A program made the translations under genes and the position numbers. A DNA stretch of 64,000 nucleotides. Source: a virus. Where the stretch lies: the IMG/VR virus record IMGVR_UViG_3300022699_000224, positions 25,486 to 89,485 of that record. One strand, written 5' to 3'. Of this stretch, positions 52,582 through 61,768 are shown in pieces (position 1 is the first letter of the stretch; each line of letters opens with the position of its first letter). Under the pieces are notes generated by a model, which did no database searches, had not been told where the DNA came from, and worked only from the letters and a program-made list of their open reading frames with translations.

Positions 52582-52685
52582 TATAAAAATACCTCTTTTT
52601 ACTTTTTTTAATTTTTTATTATCTTTAAATACTTATCTTTTTATATTAAAGGATTCTTACTTATCTTTTCAGATACCTTTTATTC

Positions 52686-55064
52686 CTATTTTTTATTTCT
52701 ACCAAATGCAATATCATCTACTTCTTTTCTGATATCTTTCCAATATGTTTCATCTTGGACTTTCTTACCAACTGATAGAGATGATTTTTTTATTTCACTA
52801 TTCTCTTTATTAGCTTTTGCTTTAGCAAATATTTTGTCAACTAATATTTCTTCATCCGAAATATCATTACCATAATCACCTATAATTTTTCTTCTTTTAT
52901 TTATCTCTTCAGCGTTTTCTTTATAAAAAGTTATTTTTTCTTCCGCTTTATTTTTAATATCTTCTATATGTTTCTTAGCTTCTATTAATTGTTTAGCTAC
53001 TTTTCTAATACCAGTAGTTAACAAATTTTCTTTATCATTAAATTCTTGTTTGGCGGTTTTTAAATTTTTCTTAACATCATAACCACGTTTTACTGCTTTA
53101 CGTATGACTTTTCTATATTCTTCTTTTGCAGTATTTAACTCATCTATTTTAGCTATTTTAATATCTTTTATTTTCTTATTAACTTTTTTTAATGCTTCTC
53201 TAACTAACCTAGTTCTAGGATATTTATCATTTTCAGAAGATTTTTTTACTTTCTTTTTAGAATCTGTCTTATTAGATTTATCTTTTTTACTTTCTACAGT
53301 TTTTAATTTATCTCTAAACTTTTCTAATGTAATCTTAGCTCTCTTTCTCAATTCTGTAGCAGTAATAGAATCTGTTATAGGTTTAATTTGATTAACTCTA
53401 GCAAAAGCATTACGAAGATGAGGTAAATCTACTTTACCCTCTTTATTTTTAAATGGTAAATGTCTAGCTCGCTTATCTTCAGTTTTACCTGACTTATATG
53501 CAGGTTCAATTACTGCAAACGCACTATCAGGTAAATCATTAATATATTTAGTTGTCCATTCTGCACTTTTCTTAGGATTCTTCTCATCTTGCTTTTTAGA
53601 CTTTTTAGAAGATTTTAATTTTTTTTCTTCAGAATTCACTTTATTCCCTCCTTCTTCGCTAGATTTATTTAATTCCTTTTCTTTATTGGAATCTATCTCT
53701 GTAATTGTTTCTAAAACTTTATATTGTTTTTTCTTATTTATATCATAAGAAAAATTTAAGCCACATCTAGGACATGTCAAATTTCTATTTGTTAATTTAG
53801 ATGTTCCAGATATAGGGATTATTTTTCCGCATTGATAACAAGTTACATTAGAAATATACATAAATGATAATTTTTGTGCTATCTCATTAGTAGCAGTTGG
53901 TATTTTAAAACTTGCAGTATATTCCTTAGCACAACTTTGACATTTTAATTTTATTTCCTTGTCATTTCTAGATAAAATTAACCAATTACTCACTCTACAA
54001 GAAGGACATGAAATTTTAAAATCTTTAATTTGAGGAGGATATTTCATATCTCCTGTTTGTCCATTTAAAATTGCAAAACATTTTGGACATTTTATAGTTC
54101 CTTGAGTATATTCTCCTACTTGATGTAAACTTATTTCTTCATTACAATTAGAACAAACTATTTTATGAGTTTGTTGTTCTGGTTTGTCTTTAATATTATC
54201 AATCTTATTATCTTCTTTATTTACAGGATTTTTATTTTTAGTTAATTCTGACTTTTCTACTTCTACTGGTTTCTTTGTATCTTCTTTTTTAACTTCAAGG
54301 TTAGATTTTTCCTTATTTTTTTCTTTATTTTTCTCTACAGATACAGGTTTTTCTTTCTGTTTATTCTCTTCCTGAAGTTTGTTATAATTTTTTTCTACCT
54401 CTTCTTTAAAATAATCAGCTTTAATAAGTTTATCGTTTTTATATTTAGATGCAAAAACTAATCCTTTAGGTTTTTTTGTAGAATTTTGTTTAGCTAACTT
54501 CAAAACTTCTGCATCTTTAAATGCAGGTTTCTCTCTAAATAATAAAGCACCGCCTGCAAGTTCCATTTCTAACAATTCATAAGTTCCATCTGATAATTTT
54601 TTATATTTATCTTCAGGACACCATATTTCATAAGAAGTAGTTAATTTGCCTTTTTTAAACAGTTTTTTAGCTTCTTCCCATTCCTTATCAAAATTACTCT
54701 TATAAAATACTCCATAAGCTACTACCATATCTTCTTTCTCTAAATAACGATAATCAATATAATGACCAATAACTTTATTTCTATCATGGTCTATATCTAC
54801 AGGTTTACCTATTAAAGTTGGTAATGCTTTTAATAATTTCTTTTTAGGTAATCTATCTTTATTTCTATTAGCTTTATTAGCAAAAGTATATATGGTTTTA
54901 AAACCTGCTAAATCTTTAGAATCTTTTAACATGTAACCTCTTGCTTTTGCTATTTTAAATATTTCATCACTTTCTTTACTTTGTTCTAAAATTACCGTTT
55001 TAGAATTTTTTAAATAATCGTTAAGAAAACTCTTAACTAATACATTAGTCATTATATCATTCAT
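52686..55064 (-). CDS. prohead protease fused to zinc ribbons and scaffold-like coiled coil
   Basis: 792 residues. Residues about 80-150 are a phage prohead protease-like domain: IGKPVDIDHD with H93, and KLTTSYEIW with S144. After a charged linker come three four-Cys zinc ribbons: C304/C307/C326/C329, C353/C356/C375/C378 and C409/C412/C431/C434. Then a domain with WTTKYINDLPDSAFAVIEP and VDLPHLRNAFARVNQI, known from other phage head proteins, and a long lysine-rich coiled coil typical of scaffolds. It would shape and then process the procapsid. Strong Shine-Dalgarno TAGGAGGAAAAATTA. Confidence 0.78.
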   Translation of the reverse strand: MNDIMTNVLVKSFLNDYLKNSKTVILEQSKESDEIFKIAKARGYMLKDSKDLAGFKTIYTFANKANRNKDRLPKKKLLKALPTLIGKPVDIDHDRNKVIGHYIDYRYLEKEDMVVAYGVFYKSNFDKEWEEAKKLFKKGKLTTSYEIWCPEDKYKKLSDGTYELLEMELAGGALLFREKPAFKDAEVLKLAKQNSTKKPKGLVFASKYKNDKLIKADYFKEEVEKNYNKLQEENKQKEKPVSVEKNKEKNKEKSNLEVKKEDTKKPVEVEKSELTKNKNPVNKEDNKIDNIKDKPEQQTHKIVCSNCNEEISLHQVGEYTQGTIKCPKCFAILNGQTGDMKYPPQIKDFKISCPSCRVSNWLILSRNDKEIKLKCQSCAKEYTASFKIPTATNEIAQKLSFMYISNVTCYQCGKIIPISGTSKLTNRNLTCPRCGLNFSYDINKKKQYKVLETITEIDSNKEKELNKSSEEGGNKVNSEEKKLKSSKKSKKQDEKNPKKSAEWTTKYINDLPDSAFAVIEPAYKSGKTEDKRARHLPFKNKEGKVDLPHLRNAFARVNQIKPITDSITATELRKRAKITLEKFRDKLKTVESKKDKSNKTDSKKKVKKSSENDKYPRTRLVREALKKVNKKIKDIKIAKIDELNTAKEEYRKVIRKAVKRGYDVKKNLKTAKQEFNDKENLLTTGIRKVAKQLIEAKKHIEDIKNKAEEKITFYKENAEEINKRRKIIGDYGNDISDEEILVDKIFAKAKANKENSEIKKSSLSVGKKVQDETYWKDIRKEVDDIAFGRNKK

Positions 55065-55084
55065 TAATTTTTCCTCCTAATTCT

Positions 55085-56209
55085 TTAATGTAAATCATGA
55101 ATATTTCCGCTATTATCTTTATATACTAGTTTACTATTATCAGTAGAATAAAAAATACTATTATTCGGAGCTGATACATTATCGCTAGATTTAGGTATTA
55201 TATAATTATTATTATCTATATTATTACTGATTAAATTTAAAACATCTTTAACTGTATCACCTGTAATAGATGAATCATTTTTAATCTGACTAGCAGGTCT
55301 ATATATATTAGGAGCATTACCTGTCAAAGTTCCTGTGATTTCCGAGCTGACTAAAGTTAGTGTTCCATTATTAATATAATTACCTCTTAATGAACTATTA
55401 TAACAAGTAAAAGTTACATCTGATGGAATAGTTACAGTAATAGAATCTGAAGAAAATCTAACACCGTCTCTTACCTGGATATTACCTTTTCCTCCATTCA
55501 AAAGATTAAAAGAAGTATCGCCTACTTTTACGCAACTACTTAATAATAAATAAGTTCCTGTTGAAGAATTCCAATTATTAGGTTTATTTGCATTTTCATC
55601 TGATTCTAAATTTATTTCTCCGACGGTGCAACCATCTCCAATACCGCACATAGCTACATTGTTTATATTTAAAGTGCTACTAGAAAGTAATGCACTATCA
55701 TTAAATTCCATGTAATTTATATTTTCTAAAGTAATCGTAGTATTCCAAATTACACCGTTACTAAATACTAATTCGCCTATTGTAGTGCTATCTGTAGCAC
55801 CTATAATTTCTATCGGTTTTCCAATAGTTATGTGTGCAATTTCTAAAAAAACTATATTGTTATTATCTTTAGTTGATTGAATAGAATTACCAGAAGAAGG
55901 TTCTATTTTTGTAACCTGCCTACCTCTTCCGTTAATTTGAATATTTTTTAATTTAGTATTTTCTAATACCACATTTTCTTCATAAACACCTGCACCTAAT
56001 TCAATACAATAAGGAACATTAGACTCATTATCTCCGTTATCTATAATAGTATTTATAGCTTTCATAATAGTAGCAAAAGGTGCAGAAATACTGCCATCAT
56101 TATTATCACTACCTATAGTTTTATCTACATATAAAGTTTTACCTGCTTCTACCTTAACTACTCTCTGTAAGTTTGATGTAAAAGGATTTATTATATTTGT
56201 ATATTTCAT
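55085..56209 (-). CDS. right-handed beta-helix protein in the head module
   Basis: 374 residues. NIINPFTSNLQRV near 5-17 matches the N-terminus of the LamG protein at 14829. LYVDKTIGSDNNDGSISAPFATIMKAIN (read in parts, near 25-53) is the typical start of a pectate-lyase-like parallel beta-helix; repeating short beta turns follow to about 310. The C-terminus NSIFYSTDNSKLVYKDNSG is typical of phage appendage proteins. No catalytic site is visible. Between portal and protease genes it might be a head fibre. Confidence 0.6.
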   Translation of the reverse strand: MKYTNIINPFTSNLQRVVKVEAGKTLYVDKTIGSDNNDGSISAPFATIMKAINTIIDNGDNESNVPYCIELGAGVYEENVVLENTKLKNIQINGRGRQVTKIEPSSGNSIQSTKDNNNIVFLEIAHITIGKPIEIIGATDSTTIGELVFSNGVIWNTTITLENINYMEFNDSALLSSSTLNINNVAMCGIGDGCTVGEINLESDENANKPNNWNSSTGTYLLLSSCVKVGDTSFNLLNGGKGNIQVRDGVRFSSDSITVTIPSDVTFTCYNSSLRGNYINNGTLTLVSSEITGTLTGNAPNIYRPASQIKNDSSITGDTVKDVLNLISNNIDNNNYIIPKSSDNVSAPNNSIFYSTDNSKLVYKDNSGNIHDLH

Positions 56210-56212
56210 AAT

Positions 56213-56455
56213 TTACTCCAATTTATCATAGTCTTTATAATCTAAAGTTGCTCTATTAGTATAAGCATTTGATAAATTATATTTTCCATCTGCATATTGA
56301 TAATAATCTAAAGAAGATGATTCTTGTTCTCTCATTACTATTACTCTGCCTTTTGGATGAACCAAAAAATAGTAGGTATAATTGAGGTCGTCCTTAGCTA
56401 CTGCATGTATAATATATTCTGATAAAGGACTATCTGCAAATTTAGTTGTTGCCAT
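56213..56455 (-). CDS. small conserved phage protein
   Basis: 80 residues: FADSPLSEYIIHAVAKDDLNYTYYFLVHPKG near the start, then VIVMREQ and DYYQYADGKY. Beta-rich, no motif. The ATG at 56455 after AAGGTGATAAAA is chosen over one 9 bases earlier. It overlaps the portal gene end by 14 bases. Confidence 0.55.
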   Translation of the reverse strand: MATTKFADSPLSEYIIHAVAKDDLNYTYYFLVHPKGRVIVMREQESSSLDYYQYADGKYNLSNAYTNRATLDYKDYDKLE

Positions 56456-58313
56456 TTTTATCACCTTTTTTGTAATTATTTTTTATAATTCTATTTATCT
56501 TATTATCTCCTAACTTAGCTCTGCTTGATTTTTTTACCCATATTCCATTTTTATTTTTCTTTGCAATCTTTTTAATAGCAGACCAAGCTACTTGAAATGC
56601 TTTTTCTTCTGAATTGTATTGTTTATACGCTTTATTAAATACAGTTATAAAAGTTTGCTGTAAACTTTCAGACATATTTTCTTTTATATTTTTAGGTAAT
56701 TGATTAATATTATTATAAGGAGCTTTTATTAACTTTTTACCTTTTACATTAGGAGGTAAATTAAGTCTACCTTTTCCAGGTCTATTAATTCGTCTCATTT
56801 CTCCCTTACACTTCGGACATTTAAAATCTTTACAATGCTTATTAGAACTAACTTTATGTCCACATTTTATACACTCACATTTTATAACTTTAGATTGACT
56901 TTCTATATCATATTCCTGTTTTTCTATTTCATCTTTTTTATCATCTGAAATATCTTCTTCATCAGTATCTTGTTTAGTTTTAGGTAAATCATTAATAGTA
57001 TTTTCTTGATTTCTAGTTACAACAGGATATAATTTCTTTTCTATTCCTCTTTTAGTTTCTTTCTCTCTTCTCATAACTTCTGTCTCAAAATCAACTTCAG
57101 CTATAAGCTCTACTGCAGTCTGCGAAGATACTCTACCTCTATCATATAATTGTCTTATATGGTCTTTAAATTCAGCAGTCATGAAAGAATTAATAGGAGA
57201 ATTAGTAATATGAAAATCTGCGTTCATATATTTTCTATGTTCTTTATTTTTATCTTTGATAAGTAATACCAAATGTTTAATAACTTGTTTAAAATTACTG
57301 ACTGCTTTTTTTGTGGTAGTAATAAATGCTTTAGGATTTAAAATAGATTCTCGTCTAGAAGAAGAAACCGCTTCTGCTATATCTATAAACCCTAAACCTG
57401 ATAAAATATTTTTTTCTGCTACTGTAAATAATTGAGGATTAAAAATAGAGGATAAATCAGGGATTAAATGTTTAATTTGTTCATCAAAATTAGTAGCTCT
57501 TACAGGAGTTTTAGTATTTCCTTCTCCTACTGTTTGAGTATTAACTTTTTTCATTAATGCTTTAAATTCCTCTATAATTTCTGTTAATTCTTCATTACTA
57601 TAACTTTTAATTTGTTGCGAAGCTAATTCAGGACTTCCTTTAAGAATTAACAGCATATAAGGTATAATTTGGTCTAATACTTTAGTCTCATTATTTTTAA
57701 TAGATTGAATTATTTTCCAGTTATGATAAATGCCTCTCCTAATTAGATAAGGTTTTGGATATTTATCATACCATCTACCTGAAGTAGGTGCAAATATACA
57801 ATTATTTCTTAATTTATTCTTTTCATTGTTAATATCGTTAAGATAATATTCATAACTCTCTAAAGTTAAATCAGAACTTTTATCTATATCTTTAGCATAA
57901 ATACTACCTCCATCTACAAAAAACATTTTAGTAGGTAATATTATATTATTTTTCTCTGTCCACTCTGCTATTTTTAATACTGGAAATGAACCGTTTTTAA
58001 ATAATTCTTTATAGTATTCTTCTGCTAATGGATTAATACCGACTGGAATTTTTCCATTATAACCTATATTAATATTATCTAACCATTCTCTTAGTATTAC
58101 ATTTAAATCCTCATTACTAGTTTCAATATTAAAATCTACAGAAGCAGAATCAACTGCAAAGTCAGTTAAAGAATCTACTAAACCTGATACATCATCTTCT
58201 AGCATACTATTAATAGCATTTACTTGGTCGTGATATTCACTAGGAACTACTACCTTAGATAACATCATAGATAATATATAATTCAGAAAAATATTATTTT
58301 CATTATTTGGCAT
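56442..58313 (-). CDS. portal protein with zinc ribbon and ChaB-like C-terminal domain
   Basis: 623 residues. The first 420 or so form a portal body: helical clip/stem segments, WYDKYPKPYLIRRGIYHNW near 190, and AVSSSRRESILNPKAF near 315, located right after the large terminase. A linker leads to a four-Cys ribbon (CECIKCGHK...CPKC near 470-500) and then a ChaB-like domain (NNINQLPKNIKENM, AFQVAWSAIKK near 540-585). The ATG at 58313 with AGGAG seven bases before it is chosen over an ATG 15 bases upstream that lies over the Shine-Dalgarno. Confidence 0.8.
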   Translation of the reverse strand: MPNNENNIFLNYILSMMLSKVVVPSEYHDQVNAINSMLEDDVSGLVDSLTDFAVDSASVDFNIETSNEDLNVILREWLDNINIGYNGKIPVGINPLAEEYYKELFKNGSFPVLKIAEWTEKNNIILPTKMFFVDGGSIYAKDIDKSSDLTLESYEYYLNDINNEKNKLRNNCIFAPTSGRWYDKYPKPYLIRRGIYHNWKIIQSIKNNETKVLDQIIPYMLLILKGSPELASQQIKSYSNEELTEIIEEFKALMKKVNTQTVGEGNTKTPVRATNFDEQIKHLIPDLSSIFNPQLFTVAEKNILSGLGFIDIAEAVSSSRRESILNPKAFITTTKKAVSNFKQVIKHLVLLIKDKNKEHRKYMNADFHITNSPINSFMTAEFKDHIRQLYDRGRVSSQTAVELIAEVDFETEVMRREKETKRGIEKKLYPVVTRNQENTINDLPKTKQDTDEEDISDDKKDEIEKQEYDIESQSKVIKCECIKCGHKVSSNKHCKDFKCPKCKGEMRRINRPGKGRLNLPPNVKGKKLIKAPYNNINQLPKNIKENMSESLQQTFITVFNKAYKQYNSEEKAFQVAWSAIKKIAKKNKNGIWVKKSSRAKLGDNKINRIIKNNYKKGDKNGNN

Positions 58314-58329
58314 CTTTTTTCTCCTCATT

Positions 58330-59964
58330 TTACCAAGACGAACTACCAGTTCCCCAATCAGAACTCATAGGTTTTGTCTTGTTAAAGTCCTTACATAACC
58401 ACTGTGCTATAGCAAAAACTAACCAAGCTGAAAATAAATGGTCTCCTGTTTCACTAACACATTCATACACTACTCTACTTCCTGATTTCGTGGAAATCAA
58501 GGATGCTAATTGTTGTTCTAATTTATAATCTATAGGTAAATTTAATCGTTGTTCATATAATAAATGTTTTAAACGTCTAACCGCCCATTCTTTAACTCTT
58601 TCTTCTCTATATATAGGTTTACCACCTTTTATTATAATTTTACCTTCAGGAGTTTTTTCAAAACCTACTTTTACTTTACCTGTTCCTGCATATCTAACTA
58701 CATTATCTTTAGAGTAAATTTCTTCTAAATCGTCTGCTAAATTTCTACCCATAGCATCACCGCAATCTAAAGCTATAATATTAGCTTGTAATTGTGTAAT
58801 AAGCCATTTAAATATTTCTAATTGTTCTTTACGTATTAAATTATATAATGTTATATTATATAGGTATTTATATGTATTTCCTATTTCTGCTAATATTATA
58901 ATATCAGTTCCTGCCGATTCTCCTATATCTGCACAAATCAAAATTCTATCTGCATTATTAGGTCTTTCTACTACAATTAAATTAGAAAAATGTTTAAAAT
59001 CTTTTTTCTTTATCTCAAATCGCTTTATTTTTTTCTTTTTTAGCCAACATCCTTTAACTCTATCCATATCAATTTCGGAAATACCATCTTCGATGATTTC
59101 TCCTTTAACAAAAACTCTATAATTTAAACTTTCTCTACCTCCAAATTTCTTAACTCTATTTTCTTCTTCTTTTTCATCCCAATGAGGGTTTACGTATTGA
59201 GGATAATTAATTATATGTTTTTGATTTTCTGGAGCATAAAAATCTTTTCCTGCTGGAGAATGCCTAGTAAAATTCGTCATTCCAGAAAAACGTAAAATTG
59301 AACCTACTTCCGCTAATGCATCATGTCGCTTTTTAGCTACTTCTTCAGTTTCAAAAGACCTTTCTTCCATCCATAATTTTTTAACGTGTTTACCATAAAA
59401 TTGATGTCCTGGATTTTTGGACTTCAAATTCATATTCACGCCTTCTAATTTCCAACCATTTTTAGTATAAAATTCGAAATTAGGAGCGCTTCTCATATGA
59501 GAAGTTTTCCATAATTTCAATATCGGATGATATTCTATAGCTCTTTTAACAGGTTCTAATACTCCTCTTAAATGAATACTATCAAGAGAAGCACACGCTG
59601 TAGGATAATTATCATCATGTAGCATAGATAAAGGTATATCTAATTTTTCTGTGCATAAAGTTTTACCGTATTTCCTTGAACCATAATTATACAAATCAGC
59701 TACATTTTTTCTTAATTGAAATTTCTTTTTTTCTTTTTTTTCTTGAGAAAGACCATGATAATGATAGTTAGCTGTAGTATCAAAATCTATTAATGCTTCT
59801 TGCGAAATCATAGGAAATTGATATAATCTTAGTTTTCCAAATTTTTCTTTACTAAAGGCTGACAAATTATCAAAATTAGAAAATAAAGACTCTACTAAAC
59901 ATCTTGGCGTATGCCAACATTCCATAAAGTCTAATTCTTCGTCAGTAATTTTTTGTGTAAGCAT
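58330..59964 (-). CDS. terL: terminase large subunit
   Basis: 544 residues. Walker A variant GSRKYGKT at 95-102 and Walker B with catalytic Glu in KLWMEERSFE near 196 form the packaging ATPase. The RNase H-like nuclease has CADIGESAGTDIII near 350 (first Asp), ALDCGDAMGRN near 405 and GDHLFSAWLVF near 512 (last Asp/His stretch). It cuts and pumps DNA into the procapsid. It lies downstream of the terS-like gene and just before the portal. Confidence 0.88.
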   Translation of the reverse strand: MLTQKITDEELDFMECWHTPRCLVESLFSNFDNLSAFSKEKFGKLRLYQFPMISQEALIDFDTTANYHYHGLSQEKKEKKKFQLRKNVADLYNYGSRKYGKTLCTEKLDIPLSMLHDDNYPTACASLDSIHLRGVLEPVKRAIEYHPILKLWKTSHMRSAPNFEFYTKNGWKLEGVNMNLKSKNPGHQFYGKHVKKLWMEERSFETEEVAKKRHDALAEVGSILRFSGMTNFTRHSPAGKDFYAPENQKHIINYPQYVNPHWDEKEEENRVKKFGGRESLNYRVFVKGEIIEDGISEIDMDRVKGCWLKKKKIKRFEIKKKDFKHFSNLIVVERPNNADRILICADIGESAGTDIIILAEIGNTYKYLYNITLYNLIRKEQLEIFKWLITQLQANIIALDCGDAMGRNLADDLEEIYSKDNVVRYAGTGKVKVGFEKTPEGKIIIKGGKPIYREERVKEWAVRRLKHLLYEQRLNLPIDYKLEQQLASLISTKSGSRVVYECVSETGDHLFSAWLVFAIAQWLCKDFNKTKPMSSDWGTGSSSW

Positions 59965-60021
59965 ATATAATTTACTATTTTTTGGAAAAACATGATATGA
60001 ACTATCAGGAAGGAACTAAAA

Positions 60022-60678
60022 CTAAATATTATTATCAGTAAATTTTTTTTCTAACCAAGAAACATAATCGGTAGGAGTTCCTAAAATTTTTGCTATATCT
60101 TCCTTTGTTATCTTATTTTCTTTATATAATTTCCAAAGATGTTTATTAAATAAAATTCTGTCTTTAAAAAAACTTTCTTTTCCTTCTTTATATTTATCAG
60201 TTCTTATATTCAAAAAAAATATTTTTGAACAGAATGGACAAGTAACTTCTCTACTGCCCTGATTTTCTTCTTTCCATATATCAAACTTTTTCTTTAAATC
60301 TTGAAGATAATCATAATTATCTTCTTTTTTGTCTATATATAAACCTAATTTATCTTGTAATTTATAAATTTCATCTAAATTAGTATTTAAAGCATCTAAT
60401 ATTTTGTTAGGAACAATATCAGAATAACTAACTCTTATACTTTTTTCTTTTTGTTTTTTATGTAAACTTTCCTGAAAATCTGCTATTGCTTGTTTATATC
60501 TATTATGATAAATTTCTCTACATACTAATTCTTCCAATAAATATAAATCAGCTAAAGATTCAAAATGATGTTGCTTTAAATATTGTTTAAATCTCTTTTT
60601 AGCTTTATTTTTTTCATTCCTATCTAAACCTATACCTTGAAATTTATATTTTTTTCTATTATTCCGTTTATTTGTCAT
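60022..60678 (-). CDS. terminase small subunit-like protein
   Basis: 218 residues. Very basic N-terminus, helical bundle about 25-130, a single CPFC knuckle near 148, and a C-terminal helix-turn-helix-like tail (ITKEDIAKILGTPTDYVSWLEKKF). It is the first gene of the late operon, directly before the large subunit, which is the usual place for DNA-recognition small subunits. A DNA-binding helix at the C- rather than N-terminus is unusual. Shine-Dalgarno TAAGGGTATTT. Confidence 0.6.
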   Translation of the reverse strand: MTNKRNNRKKYKFQGIGLDRNEKNKAKKRFKQYLKQHHFESLADLYLLEELVCREIYHNRYKQAIADFQESLHKKQKEKSIRVSYSDIVPNKILDALNTNLDEIYKLQDKLGLYIDKKEDNYDYLQDLKKKFDIWKEENQGSREVTCPFCSKIFFLNIRTDKYKEGKESFFKDRILFNKHLWKLYKENKITKEDIAKILGTPTDYVSWLEKKFTDNNI

Positions 60679-60692
60679 AAATACCCTTACAT

Positions 60693-60720
60693 AAAAAAAA
60701 GAGAGATTTTACACTCTCTT
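60693..60720 (-). terminator. intrinsic terminator between late promoter and terS
   Basis: On the - strand AAGAGAG pairs with CTCTCTT (7 bp, 8-nt loop) followed by a run of eight U. It lies only about 60 bp downstream of the predicted start of the late promoter and 15 bp before the first late gene, so late transcription must read through it. Confidence 0.85.
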
Positions 60721-60783
60721 GGTAATTATTTTATACTTTCATAAATATATAATTTTGACTCATATTATTAACCCTCTACTATA

Positions 60784-60812
60784 AGTATAACATATAAGTA
60801 TCCTATATACAA
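60784..60812 (-). promoter_or_regulatory. late-operon promoter (sigma70-like)
   Basis: On the - strand: -35 TTGTAT (60812-60807), 17-bp spacer, -10 TATACT (60789-60784), within the motif ATGTTATACTT that also occurs in the early promoters on the + strand. The only clear promoter for the roughly 31-kb late operon. Confidence 0.65.
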
Positions 60813-60866
60813 GCTAAGAATGACATTTTTATCAAAAAAACTATATACTTTTTCTAAAAATATTAA

Positions 60867-60909
60867 ATAATTTACCTAAATAACTGGTATTAAATAAGTT
60901 ACATAAAAA
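60867..60909 (-). repeat. 43-bp control repeat, copy A (faces the late promoter)
   Basis: Read on the - strand it matches copy B at 38 of 43 positions, including ATGTAACTT and ATTTAGGTAAATTAT. It lies 54 bp upstream of the late promoter's -35 box, in the same orientation relative to its promoter as copy B is to the early promoter. Confidence 0.75.
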
Positions 60910-61493
60910 ACTCTATTTTTGGCTACCAAATTTCACATATTCGTATAAAAGTAACGTAGTATCCATTAAGAAAGCGATTCCTTTTACTTATCTTATAGTA
61001 ACCATAAAAAATAAACCTATATAAATTATAAATATATACTAAAATTTGCTAATATTTACCCTATAAGACAGCATTATTTATTATTGATAATCCTTATTTA
61101 TTATATGTTATTTACCCTTATTTTACGTCAAATATTGTCGTTTTTTGCAGTTTCTTGCGTTTTATTGTTAATAGTTGAGTGTTATATAGGGCTTTTTTAG
61201 CCATTTGCTAAATTGAACCCATAGCCCTTATTTTTATAAACTGTTGTTATACAACAACTTACGTATTATTAGGAGTGTTTACATTAACTAATGGAAAAAT
61301 CTAAAATAGTTTATTGATATTTAGCTTATCAAGATACGATTTTTACTTTTACACTGTTATTAATAATTTTATCTATCCTTTTATTATACTTACTTTATAA
61401 ACTATTATTCTTTATACTGTAATAATTATTTATTATTTTTGTTTAGGTTTATTTTATAGCATTTTATTAGTATTTAGATATTTTTATAGGTTA

Positions 61494-61536
61494 TTTTTAT
61501 GTAACTTGTTTATTATCAATAATTTAGGTAAATTAT
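61494..61536 (+). repeat. 43-bp control repeat, copy B (faces the early promoter)
   Basis: Contains the 17-bp core TTGTTTATTATCAATAA (61506-61522) shared exactly with copy C, and ATTTAGGTAAATTAT shared with copy A. It ends 31 bp before the -35 box at 61567. Confidence 0.75.
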
Positions 61537-61566
61537 CATAAAAATTAAGTTTTTTATGTATCTGCC

Positions 61567-61595
61567 TTGATATTAAGAGTTATTTATGTTATACT
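61567..61595 (+). promoter_or_regulatory. early promoter (sigma70-like)
   Basis: -35 TTGATA (61567-61572), 17-bp spacer, -10 TATACT (61590-61595). Upstream of a strong Shine-Dalgarno and the small gene at 61624. The -10 region ATGTTATACTT is shared with the promoters at 60784 and 63229. Confidence 0.75.
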
Positions 61596-61623
61596 TATTA
61601 ATGTAATTAAGGAGTGATTAAAA

Positions 61624-61764
61624 ATGTTAGAGTTAAAAATTAAAAAATTAGATTGTCAGATTAAAGATTTACCTTTTAAGGTTAATCAAGAGGGTAAATT
61701 TTTAAAGGAAAGTATAAAATTAGATATTAAGGACTTAATAGACTTTGATAATTATTTTAAATAA
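61624..61764 (+). CDS. 46-residue hypothetical early protein
   Basis: ATG after AAGGAGTGATTAAAA, stop TAA. Acidic and basic residues alternate (LELKIKKLDCQIKDLPF); no motif. First small gene after the early promoter; probably expressed early and strongly. Too short for family assignment. Confidence 0.65.
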   Translation: MLELKIKKLDCQIKDLPFKVNQEGKFLKESIKLDIKDLIDFDNYFK

Positions 61765-61768
61765 AAGA

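Larger units (their letters stand above)
60813..61566. other. 0.75-kb non-coding control region between divergent promoters
   Basis: No ORF. It holds two copies of a 43-bp repeat as inverted arms (60867-60909 and 61494-61536), a half copy near 61081-61091 (TTATTGATAAT), a nested hairpin AGGGC/GCCCT with TTAGC/GCTAA inside (61188-61228), and a hairpin GTTGTT/AACAAC with loop ATAC (61243-61258). The AT-rich, repeat-bearing nature fits an operator region, a replication origin or both. No DnaA box (TTATNCACA) was found. Confidence 0.5.

Noticed and set aside
60679-61623. CRISPR array or guide-type tandem repeat
   Set aside because: The repeats are few (three), 43 bp long, imperfect and partly inverted, with unequal spacing of hundreds of bases. 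No other regularly spaced repeats were seen in the window.
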